A stretch of 64,000 nucleotides of DNA from Monosiga brevicollis MX1 (lineage: Eukaryota; Opisthokonta; Choanoflagellata; Craspedida; Salpingoecidae): assembly GCF_000002865.3 (NCBI RefSeq), contig NW_001865054.1, positions 269,023-333,022 on the forward strand, in the 5' to 3' direction. Shown in pieces: positions 32,879-42,502 of the stretch. How positions within the stretch are numbered: the stretch's first letter is position 1; every line of letters starts with the position of its first letter. Made by a program: the position numbers and the translations under genes. Below the pieces are notes generated by a model. The model was not told the DNA's origin, made no database searches, and worked only from the letters and a program-made list of their open reading frames with translations.

Positions 32879-33013
32879 ATGGGTATCTTGGAGGGCCCAG
32901 TGGAGTTGAGTGACGGCGAGGTGTGGCTGCTGATCGGAGTTGTCTTGGTCGCCATCTTGATCGTGGCTCCGCAAATCTACGGCATGGCTACGGCCAAGGA
33001 AAAGGCCGAATAA
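32879..33013 (+). CDS. Possible 44-residue single-pass membrane peptide
   Basis: An intronless frame begins MGILEGPVELSDGEVWLLIG, runs through a 19-residue hydrophobic helix (WLLIGVVLVAILIVAPQIY) and ends ATAKEKAE with TAA. The acidic N-terminal part, one helix and the charged C-terminal tail look like small ER or mitochondrial membrane subunits. It sits 245 bases past the CREG stop. It could be a real small gene or part of a longer spliced one. I do not recognise the family. Confidence 0.45.
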   Translation: MGILEGPVELSDGEVWLLIGVVLVAILIVAPQIYGMATAKEKAE

Positions 33014-33479
33014 GAGGCCACGCCCGCAAGGAGGCTGAAAAGCCGCTGAGCGGCCGGCTGCGTCGGGCGTCCCACACAAGTCACTCGGGCCATTGCTACC
33101 TGCTTCTTGCAATGCCTGCTTTTCTTGGTTGAACGGTCGAGACTGATGAGCATGCCTCCTTTTGCATCCCTTTGCCTCACGACAAAATTTACACCCTTCT
33201 TTCACGTTGCTCCCCTGCTGTTCGTTGAGGCATTTGTGCTTTGCCTGGCAACTCTCCTGTGCATCTTCCTCCCTTCCACATCCTGCTCGCTCAATGCCTC
33301 TGGTGCTCCGACCTGCTGCTCTACAAAGTTGTCGAACCGCAACGTCACCATCACAAGAATTCAAGTTGTCGATAGAATGCGTTCAACTGATGTCTAACTC
33401 TGCGCGCTGAGGCAACTAGGCGGCTGGGGAAGGGGATCTTTGCTACCTGGCCCTGGCCCTGGCATGGCCCTGGTGGGTC
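33014..33479. other. Convergent intergenic spacer
   Basis: 3' flanks of the small membrane peptide (+) and the Sec14-like gene (-). GGCCCTGG repeats occur near 33450-33470. No gene seen. Confidence 0.5.
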
Positions 33480-35563
33480 CTAGACCAGCGTGGAGGCCAT
33501 GGGAGGCACTGCACCCTGCAACAGCTGCTCCAGTGGCACACGGCCGTTGATCATGAGGCGTGAGCCGGTGGAGGTGGACACAAGTGGTGGGGTCTGATCA
33601 GCCACAGCTGCGGAGGCGCGCTTGCTTGGTCCCTGCTCGTTGTGCTCAGATGACCCGGCAGCTGCAGCTGCAGCCGCATTGTCCAATTGTGCACCCGTGA
33701 GAAATCCCTGCGCTGTCGGGAAGAGCAGTCGCGGGCGCAGCTCCGGGTCATAGTCGGTGTTGGGCATGAGACAAAAGTCGCGGTCTTCAAACGGCTTGGC
33801 GTCCGGAATCTAATGAATGAGCCACGAGTAGTAGGCGGCACCACGCGCGCAGAACCCGAATAAGCTGTGTGTATATAAGCTGCCCTCACTCAAAAGTCCC
33901 AGCTGGGTTGAAAAGACCAGATCAAGCACGTACGGAAAAATTGGCGGTGCCACCGTATTCGGCAGGTAGCTGGTCGGCATCAATGTATTTTAGCAACGTG
34001 GATTGATAATTGCTGCCGAGAACATGAAACTTGCGCTTGGTGACTGGATCAAGCCAGGGGCGCACGATGGCCCACAGCGGCTGGAAGATCCACGGGGCAT
34101 TGATGAAAAAGAAGCACTCTAACGATGGGCAGATATCGGGAATACAGGCCAAGAATTAGGCTCGACATGAAGGTTGGCATTTGACCGGAAGGCAGAAGCA
34201 AGAGGAGCCAGGTATCGAGGGGCAATGGGTTGGGAAGGGGGACAACAAAGGCAGAAGCTTGGGGTCAGCGCCCTGGCTACAAGCCAGAGGCTGGTCGGAC
34301 ACACGGGCGTGGGACTGTACCGAGGCGTTCGGGAAAATAAGATTGATCGATTCGGATGCACTCCTTGAAGATGCCCAAACCCTTGGAGTCGGGGCGCAGA
34401 GACAGGTGTTTCAAGTCCAGAATGATCGTCTAGTGTGTCCATGACAGGACATGCAGACGGGACGGGACAGTCATGATGAGCCTCGCAGGTATTTCCTGAA
34501 AACGGTAATAGAAGGTACTCTCCACCCACCTGCTTCTCCACGAGTCGTCCCAGCCGCCGCGAAGTTTCCTGGAGCAGGCAGATCGAGCGGGGTGTTGGCG
34601 AGAGAAACACGGCCTCAAGCGTGAGCAGGTGGTGAGACAAAGCGTGGAGAAAGGGCGTTGTGTTGACTCACCTCAAGACGCTGCACTGCGATGGCTTGTT
34701 GTCGGACGTGGCGAGTAATCAGATGCTCTGGCGTCAAGACTTTGAGCACCTATGCTTAACGTGAATGAGGGCGGCGCGTGACTGGTGTAAAAAGGCGAGC
34801 GGGAGCTCATGTTCGCCAACCTTGGGCAGGTTGATGTGCCCGGTGCGCTCCCAGTAAATGGGTCGCCCTTCACGGTCATAGCCAAGATTGGCATGCGGGC
34901 ACAGGCTCTGATAAATCTATCGTGTGCATACACCACGAGCAAGCATGAGCCAGGATGGCTAGGCGTCCAACATCCAGTCAAGCCGGGTGTGGGCAGCCAG
35001 GCCAACAACGATCATGCAGGGTTGCCGCATACAGGTTCATCCTCATCTTTTGCGGGCATATCATCAAAGCCAACGGATTTGAACCACCTAAGTCCCGGCA
35101 GCAAGCGTGAGGCGGCTGCTGCCCTGATCGTGTAGGCCACGGTGGCAGCGGCAGTCCCTATCCAATTTGGAGCACGCACCGCTCCGCCTCCAAATATTGG
35201 CTCACGGCGGCTGCAACATCACCCTTTCGAGCCCGAATGAAGCTAAGGTGGATGGGCGGGGTTTTATAGCCAGCCAGCCAGCGTGAGCTCGGCGCTTGCG
35301 TCGCAAGGGCAGGCAATTGGATGAATAGCGCACCGTGCACATGCATCTGGACTGGGGTTGAGGGATGTGGGCCGCAACTCGGTCACGTCCCCAGCCTGCT
35401 CTTGTAGCAGTGTGCAAAATGTCTGCGCCACAGCCTGCGTTTGAGTGCGGACAAGGATGCCCTCTTTCGACATGGCGCAGCACTGTAGAGCAGGAGCCAT
35501 CTTTTGACGATGTCGTACCTGAATAGCCTCCTCGTTCACATCTTCCTGGTCGGCCTCTGTCAT
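33480..35563 (-). CDS. Sec14-like CRAL-TRIO lipid-transfer protein
   Basis: Sec14 proteins bind and exchange phosphatidylinositol and other lipids. Exon 1 (35563-35519) encodes MTEADQEDVNEEAIQ with donor GTACG. A CRAL-TRIO N-terminal helix follows with FIRARKGDVAAAVSQYLEAE (about 35250-35190). Lipid-domain exons carry HANLGYDREGRPIYWERTGH (about 34900-34830), QETSRRLGRLVEKQ (34600-34550), TIILDLKHLSLRPDSKGLG (34440-34370) and FFINAPWIFQPLWAIVRPWL with LKYIDADQLPAEYGGT (34115-33945). The final exon adds PNTDYDPELRPRLLF and a low-complexity Ala-rich tail ending at 33480. Order and motifs match yeast Sec14 closely. No GOLD domain or transmembrane anchor is seen, so it is probably a soluble cytosolic or peripheral transfer protein. 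Confidence 0.88.
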
Positions 35564-36084
35564 CACGCTGGTGGTCTTGTTGTGCACTTCACGCTTTGGC
35601 CAACACGACGATCCGACGCCTCGTCTCCTTGCTCGTCTACAAGCCGCCACCCATCAACACGCACCAAACGAGCCAGCCAAGCCGCTTGAGCTCCGACTCG
35701 CGACAGATCCACGATGCATACGGTGGACACGCAGTCAAGACAACAGGCAGACAACAGGCAGTCCCAGCCGTGGCCGCCCCCGACCTGAGAGAGAGACTCA
35801 CAGAGACAGAGAGAGAGAGAGAGCGGGAGGAAAGAGAGAAAGAGAGATCTGAATGAGAGAGAAGAGAGAGAGAGAGCAAGACCTCCATCATTGTGTTGAA
35901 GCATGAGTTGGGATGACGCAGGAGTGTGTGTGTGATGGACGATTTCGTGGTAATTTTTAATGAGTTTTCAAAGGGTTTTTTTTTATTCTTTCAAATGTGT
36001 GGACGGCGTGCACAGTGCATCTCGAGCGTCGATTTGGCGCAGGGATGCGAAGCGGGGCAGTATAGGTTATACGGTTATACGGCA
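35564..36084. other. Intergenic spacer with GA-rich repeat
   Basis: Between the Sec14-like start and the ELO stop, both on the minus strand, so it should contain the Sec14 promoter. Holds a GA-rich simple repeat at about 35800-35880. No gene seen. Confidence 0.55.
35798..35880. repeat. Imperfect (GA)n simple repeat
   Basis: GAGAGA runs broken by CGGGAGGAAA and TCTGAAT. Upstream of the Sec14-like gene. Confidence 0.9.
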
Positions 36085-37906
36085 CTAGTCCTTTTTGGCA
36101 CGACCGGGCTTGCTAGTGGGTTTGTGGTGGTAGAGGCGCACAAAAAGCTCACCAAAGAGATAGAGGAAGGTGACGTTGATCAGCTGGGAGAAGATGGGGG
36201 CCCAGGCTTCGCCCTGGCAGCGGTTCTGTACACGCAAGAAAGGGTAGGCAGAGCCATACTCCACCTGGACAAAGCCGACGCGCATATACACGACCAAAAG
36301 CATGAAAACGGTGCCAAATTGAACCAGCTGGCCCGTTGTCAGCCACTGCAGGACGGTGCGGCAAGCCAAGGGGGTGAGCTCGCGTGGGGGCACATGAGGC
36401 AACCTTTGCGTTTGCCAGCACGGTCTAACCTTTTTCCACCAAACACGAACACCAAGGGCCTGGCAGCCAAAGTAGTAATACACTGGAGCGATGGGGTGTG
36501 CATGAGAGACATGACGGGAGGTTACACATGCAAGTTCGGGATGGCGAGGACGATACGCAAAAGGAGGAAGCAATGCACGAGCGGTCTTACTAAAGGTATG
36601 AACTGTGGCATTGACAACCATGGCGTACCATGCCAGAAAGAATTTGGCATCGATCCAAGACTGGCCCCGAGGACATGTTATTTTAAAATTCAAAAGGGAT
36701 CAGAGTGAGGGCAGCAGGGCCCAATTGGGTGTCGGGCCAAGCAACCGGACTGACCCAGCAGAGCAGAACAATGATGGCATGATGGTACATCTGGAGAAAA
36801 GTTAAATCCTTTTTCTTCAGAGCTGCGGCGGCGCAAGGATACAGTCAGACAAGACAAGAGCAGGAAGTGGGACGGGCGGAGGCAGCAGGAAATGACGGCA
36901 GAGTCTTAAGTTCACGGGCATGGGGCGGAGGGTACCGTACCGAGGATAAAGGTGTCGATCATTTCATAAAACTTGCTCAGGTAAAACACGTACAGCCACC
37001 TACAGAAGTGGTTTGGCGGTGAGGTGTGTGCGATGGCGGCACAACAGCGGAGGCCAACCCTGGCTCTGGCGACAGCGGCGGACCAGCGGTGCGTGTTGGT
37101 GACGGCGTTGTTCTGCTCCGTAATGTGTTTGCTATCGCAGAGGGCGCCCTCAACCAAGTCGTCGTATTGCCCAAGTCTATCACATGACGGATAGATGGTG
37201 AGGCGTTGTCGTCGAAGGGGACGCCATGTCGGCATGGGAGGGCAGCGGGCTCGGCCAACCGTCGAGCGAGCTCAGGGCCACGTACCGGTACTGTTCGTAA
37301 GTGGCATAGGCGCAGCCCACAACCTGTGTCGAAATCACCAAAGCGAGACGTGCATGAGCAGGCAGGCGTATGTGTGGGGTTCAAATCATTGTTACTCGTC
37401 TCAGTGCTGGCAGGACCCGAATCGAGTGCAAGATGGAGCGCCACACAAGCGGGCGGAGCTCGGCTGGCATCGCGTGGCGTTTGGATGGCGATAGGAGAGC
37501 GTTGGTTACCATGATGGCTGATCCACCGGAGAGGGTCGCGTTGTGCAAGACAACAAACGCTTTGAAGATCGGACCACCGACTGCCGACAGACAAGGAGGG
37601 CCGGGGCCGGGAGCAGGGCCGAGGCCGGCATGGTGAGCAATGCCACGTGCCAGCAGGTGCCCAGAGCAGAGTGATGTCCAGAGCAGACGGGCACGTACAG
37701 GGGGTGCGGGAGCGCATCCAGGCGCGCAGGCCAAAACTAATGACCACATAAGCCACCAGGGCGGCTACAACCACGACGATGTGGGACAACGGCGTCTGGC
37801 CATGCTGCCACTGGAAGGTCGAGGGCTCCCAGAGCTGATGCCAGGCCGTGCCAACCGTGACCGGCTGGCGGGCATAGCCCACCAAGTGTTCAACAACATC
37901 CAGCAT
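36085..37906 (-). CDS. ELO-family very-long-chain fatty acid elongase, QxxHH type
   Basis: ELO proteins are ER multi-pass 3-ketoacyl-CoA synthases that condense malonyl-CoA with long acyl-CoA. The start is MLDVVEHLVGYARQ at 37906. The first membrane helix is HIVVVVAALVAYVVISFGL. Later exons give LEAFVV-type FKAFVVLHNATLSGGSAIM (about 37570-37510) and LYVFYLSKFYEMIDTFIL (about 36995-36935). A phase-1 join leads to ALKKKDLTFLQMYHHAIIV (about 36830-36770). AWYAMVVNATVHTF, YYYFGCQALGVRVWWK and a last helix, INVTFLYLFGELFVRLYHHK, follow. The C-terminus is PGRAKKD, a likely ER-retrieval signal. The usual HxxHH box reads QMYHH, a variant known from some plant and protist elongases. The substrate cannot be read from sequence. 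Confidence 0.85.
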
Positions 37907-38572
37907 GGGGCTGGTCGCTCTGACCCGTGGTCGGCGTTACGGATGACTCGTCGAACGACAGGGCCGCACTGATGCTTGCCTTCACGGACGGAAGAGGAGA
38001 CGAAGCGAGGGAACGGGAAAATGACGAATGAGATCAAGGTCTCCCGTGCGATCAAACAACAGACAAGAAGTTGTTTTTGCTCTCATCCAAAGTGTAGTTT
38101 CAAGAATAGGGACAGTTCGTCTCTCTGTCTCTCTGTCTGTTTACTATCCAGGCGGGAGGTGCTGCGTGCCGGCAAGAAAGCTTTCGGCCGCTCGAGCCAC
38201 GGGGTTACCTGCTGTCTCTCTTCTTCTCACCGGGTGAGCCATTCGAGATTGATCGCAGCTTGTGTGGTGTGCGCGGCCGGTACATGTGCCCGCCAGGCTC
38301 CGGACCCGGCATGCTGACAAATCACCGGTAGAATCTGACATTTTCAAGGTAGTCGCTCAACCCATATGCAAGCGCGCATCTAAATATAGTTGGGCTGGGC
38401 GAATGAGAATCAGCTGATCGAGCATGTTTGCCTGTTTGCTGTGATGTAATACCTGCACAGCGGAGAACTACCAAGCATCACCCAAGCGTAACCCAAGTGG
38501 TTACCACGGCGTACCAAGCGCGTTCCAAGGCCCGAAGTCTGCTTCTGGTCACACTTTCTCTATCGCGCATAA

Positions 38573-38623
38573 GGAGAGAGAGCGAGAGCGAGAGAGAGAG
38601 AGCAAGAGAGAGAGAGAGAGAGT
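38573..38623. repeat. Imperfect (GA)n simple repeat
   Basis: GAGAGAGCGAGAGCGAGA-type run of about 50 bases. Confidence 0.9.
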
Positions 38624-38727
38624 TGAGACCATCACATGTCACTTCCAGCTGCCAGCGATTTGAGCGAGGTATTGCCGGCCATGCCCTTGGCAGGGCGGGG
38701 GAGAAGGGCACAGGGTCATGCCAGCAC

Positions 38728-38812
38728 AGCACGGCACAGCACGGCACAGCACAGCACGGCACAGCACGGCACAGCACAACACAGCACAACACAGCATAGC
38801 ACAGCACAACAG
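38728..38812. repeat. Minisatellite of CACGGCACAG / CACAACACAG units
   Basis: About eight to ten imperfect copies of a 5- and 10-base unit (GCACA, GGCACAGCAC) follow in tandem, with G-to-A variants toward the right end. Confidence 0.9.
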
Positions 38813-39131
38813 GCGAGGCGCTCGTCTTCTTTCTACCTACACGATGACAACGGCATGCGCCCCGCCCTATTGCCTCAGAATACAATGTGTCGTGAAGTGG
38901 CGCGCTGTTGATCCGCTTGCCACCGTGCCTCTGTGCCTCCGTGCCTCTGCTGGCTGCTGCGCTGGCTGCTTTCGCGCGAAAAGCGGAAAGCCTGGATGTT
39001 GTCAGCTCTACGGTTCCCGTTTGTTTTTTCGCCTTAGTCTTGGCAGATTGCCCAGCCTGTGTGTGTGTGTGTGTGGCGGGTGATGTTCCGTTGCTCCTTC
39101 CTGTGTGCCAACACGCGTGCCGAGGCGCCTG

Positions 39132-39211
39132 CCACCTCACCTGCGCTTGCCGCCGCACAAATCCATGCGCACCACCTCACCTGCGCCTGCCGCCGCACAA
39201 ATCCATGCGCA
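39132..39211. repeat. Two tandem 40-base units
   Basis: Units 39132-39171 and 39172-39211 are identical except for one T/C difference. They start CCACCTCACCTGCGC and end ATCCATGCGCA, and lie about 180 bases upstream of the P450 start. Confidence 0.93.
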
Positions 39212-39388
39212 CTACCACCACCTGTTTGTACAAAACAAACTGGTTTTCCTTGGACCCTGCCATCATCTTGAAGAGCTCACAATTCTTCTTGTGATAATGG
39301 CCTTTGTAGAGCCGGCTTTGCGTTTGCCGCCGTCCGATTTCCTTCACTCTCCGTCGTTGCGCCGGGCTCTTGTGTTGGCCTCAACATC

Positions 39389-41725
39389 ATGGCTGCTGCA
39401 GCCGCCAACCAAGCCATGGACCTGGCTCATCAAGGCCTCGACTGGGCCTTCCATCGCGTGGTCCTGCAGGCTGCTACCATCCTTCCACCTTGGCTTCTTC
39501 GCCATGTGCCCGCCAACTGGCAGGCGCTGACCCCAGCCAAACTGGCCGTTGTCACCCCCGCAGCCTTTATCGTGGCGCGCATCGTCATGCACCAGGTATG
39601 TCTCGCATCTGTTCCGTTCTTGTACCCCGTCCAAGACAAGACCCGGCCGCGCTCATTTATTCTTGCTCGCCCTTGCCCCTGCATGGCCATACCACATCAG
39701 CTGCACCAATTGCGCATCAAGTTTGCTTTGCGCAACGTCCAGCGCGCCCCACAGTGGCTGCCCATTGTGGGCCATACCTGGGCCTTGCTTATTGGAACTC
39801 CCTGGGACGTCTTTCACTCTTGGTTTGAAACTACTGGCGCTGATCTGCTCAAGGCCAACGTCATGGGAGAAAACTCCCTGCTCGTGTACAAGCCCCGTCA
39901 TCTTCGCCAAATCATGAACAGCAAGCTTCACAACTACCCCAAAGATGTGGACTTTGCCTTTAAGACTTTTATGGATATTCTCGGCAGCGGCCTCGTGAGC
40001 AGCAACGGTGCCTTATGGAAGAAGCAGCGCACCCTCCTGAGCCATGCCCTACGCATTGACATTTTGGAAGAGACCATGGTCAGTTGCCTTGCCTTGCTTT
40101 GCCTCGCCTCGCCTCGCCATCGACCGGACTCATCATCGCCTGGCCGTCAATCAATCATGAGCGTCCGTTTTGCACTCACGCTCAATCCCGTGGACCGCTT
40201 AGCCCGTGGCCAAGCGGGCCATCGATCGTCTCAGCGAAAAGCTCGAGGCCATTCGTGGCACCGGCGAGTATATTGAGATTGCCGAGGAGGTATGCTTGAC
40301 GATTGCCACCCTGATGCACATACGCCCCTCCTCCTTGCTCCCTAGTTTGAAAGTCTCCGCTGCACCCCCACCCCGGCCTTTCCGCTTGGGCTGATCAACC
40401 GTCCTGCCATGACCCACCGCCCGATCGTCTAGTTTCGCGTCTTGACTCTGCAGGTCATTGGTGAACTTATTCTCAGCCTCAGCCCCGAGGAATCGTCGCG
40501 TGTTTTTCCCGATCTCTATCTTCCCATTATGGAGGAAGCCAACCGCCGTGTCTGGGAGCCCTATCGTGCTTACATTCCCACACCAGGTTCGCAGTCGCGC
40601 CCGCGCTCAGCTGCCCCTTCCTGCACTAGCCCATGTTTAATCCCACGCACCGCATTGCCTTGTGAATCCCCACCCAGGCTGGTTCCACTACAACCGCACC
40701 CTTCACGAGCTCAACAACTATCTATGCAACCTCATCCGCAAGCGCTGGGCCGACCGCCAGGCTGCTGTGGCCGCTGGCACCAACGAGGACGATAAGGACA
40801 TTCTTGAGGTCATCATGGCTGACATTGACCCGGCAACCTGGGGTGAAGGCACCGTCTTGCAGCTTCGTGATGAGATCAAGACCTTCATCATGGCAGGCCA
40901 CGAGACCTCGGCAGCCATGATGACCTGGGCCTGCTACGAGCTCCATCGCCACCCAGAAGTTCGGGAAAAGTTTATTCAGGAAGCCCAGTACGTTGTTGCT
41001 CCTGCTCCAAGAGAGCAGTCCATCTGCTACGCGTGCCAGTGGATGCTGCCTCAGGCTACTCAAGGCTCACACGTGCAATCTCACCTCGGGTATATCTGGC
41101 AATTCCAGGGCCGTCTTCGGTACGGGTATCGCCGCTGATGCCGAGGGGGCCGACAAGTTCACCAAGACCCCGCTGCCTGCAAATGAACAGCTCAAGGGTC
41201 TTCAGTACACCATGAACGTGCTCAAGGTTGGTGTTGAAATCGATCTCTGCAGTCATGGCCCGATTCAAGCAAGCACCGCAAACTTCGTCGGTTGCAGGCC
41301 TGTCTCACACCGGCCGGGCTCAACCGACATCCCTTTAGGAGACGCTTCGCTTTTATTCGCTCGTGCCTGTGGTGGCCCGCGTGACGGTCGAAGATGACGT
41401 GCTTGATGGCCACGTCGTGCCAGCCGGCACGCGCATCCTCATTAGCCTGCGCTCGGCGCACGACAACCCCGAAACGTGGAAGGATCCCATGACCTACCGC
41501 CCAGAGCGCTTCGATGAACCCTTTGACTTGTATGCCTTCATGCCCTTTATCCAGGGTCCTCGCAATTGCCTCGGACAGCATTTGGCCCTTCTCGAGGCGC
41601 GCATCGTCATGGCGCTGCTCATGCTGCGTTTCAAGCTTACGCCACGCGATGAGTCATGTGGCGAGCGCCATCCTTCGATCGTGCCCGTGTGCCCCAAGAA
41701 TGGCATGTGGGTACGTGTGGACTAA
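39389..41725 (+). CDS. Cytochrome P450 monooxygenase
   Basis: Membrane-anchored haem-thiolate monooxygenase. The start MAAAAANQAMDLAHQG is followed by a hydrophobic anchor (KLAVVTPAAFIVARIV). Exon 2 contains WLPIVGHTWALLIGTPW, NSKLHNYPKDVDF and LVSSNGALWKKQRTLLSHA (helix C, W-x-x-x-R). Later exons carry VAKRAIDRLSEKLEAI, VIGELILSLSPEESS and the I-helix FIMAGHETSAAMMTWACY (about 40890-40940). The ExxR motif ETLRLYSLVPVVAR is near 41340. Then come TYRPERFDEP and the haem loop FIQGPRNCLGQHLALLEAR (about 41545-41610), with the cysteine ligand in NCLG. The stop is TAA at 41723. About seven introns of roughly 100-130 nt. All hallmark residues are present, so it looks functional. I cannot assign a CYP family. 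Confidence 0.92.
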
Positions 41726-42062
41726 GCAGAACAGATGTTTTTTTTTTTTTTGGGTCTCTGTCCTCTTCAACCCCTCCCACTCTGACCGTCAAAGCCCAAA
41801 GGCCATGTTCAAGGGGGTTGCTTCGCCTTCCCTCACTTGTTTAAAAAAGACGGTGTCGGGTTCTGTCCGTATATGCCTCCCGCCCCACCCGTCCATTTGT
41901 GACTTGACACCTCTCTACCCATGCCCATGACCTTTTGCTTCTTCTGTCAACCCGCCGATTGAATCGTACCATCTCAAATTTATCACCACACGATACGACC
42001 TGATCTGACCACAGCGGTCCGCACAGACAGTCCATCAACGCCAGTCCATAGACAACAATGTA
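41726..42062. other. 3' flank of P450 gene up to transposon
   Basis: Non-coding. Contains a T run at 41738-41750 and ends with the TA target-site dinucleotide at 42061-42062. Confidence 0.55.
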
Positions 42063-42102
42063 TTTGTTACCTTTGGACATTTGTTACCAAAAATAAATTT
42101 TT
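42063..42102 (+). repeat. Left terminal inverted repeat of pogo-like transposon
   Basis: Forty bases, the perfect reverse complement of 45512-45551, with two internal TTTGTTACC copies. Flanked outside by TA. Confidence 0.95.
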
Positions 42103-42502
42103 CAAATGTTGTCAAAAATGGTTGTTGGAGAGGAGGTCGCACCTCATAGGGGTGATTTGTTCGATGGCAGTCGGCGTTGATTGTGGTCAGATCTCAGCCC
42201 AATTGGGATGATTCGAACCGCGCAGATCTGTTAAATCTATGAGATGCCATTTTGTGAGTGTAGCTGCCCTACATCAAGAGTTATATTATTGTTTTGTTTC
42301 TTCTATAGGACGTGCCTGCTCTGGAACTTGTGAGAACTTGATACACGACGTTTCTCGTCCATCGGGGACAGTGGTGCAGGGAGGCTTGGGCAACCAGCTT
42401 TTCAAAGATGCTCAATTAGGTAGGGCAAGAAAAGTCAGTAGAAAAGTGGGTTTTCGTGCAGTGGTGGCGGTTGTAATAAATAAGCTTCAATTCGTGTTAT
42501 TT

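Larger units (their letters stand above)
37907..39388. other. Divergent intergenic region rich in simple and tandem repeats
   Basis: Separates the ELO gene (-) from the P450 gene (+). It contains a GA repeat (38573-38623), a GGCACAGCAC minisatellite (38728-38812), a short GT run (39058-39075) and a 40-base tandem duplication (39132-39211). Open frames across these blocks are repeat artefacts. Confidence 0.6.

Noticed and set aside
35065-35090. Second B-box-like sequence (GGTTCAAATCC, minus)
   Set aside because: It lies inside the coding sequence of the Sec14-like gene and has only wobble pairing in the T-stem.
38478-39158. 226-codon open frame on the minus strand
   Set aside because: Most of it is translation of the GA repeat and the CACGG minisatellite (Leu/Ser and Cys/Val runs).
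42205-42235. tRNA-like B-box on the minus strand (GGTTCGAATC)
   Set aside because: The flanking T-stem does not pair and no A-box or anticodon arm is found upstream.
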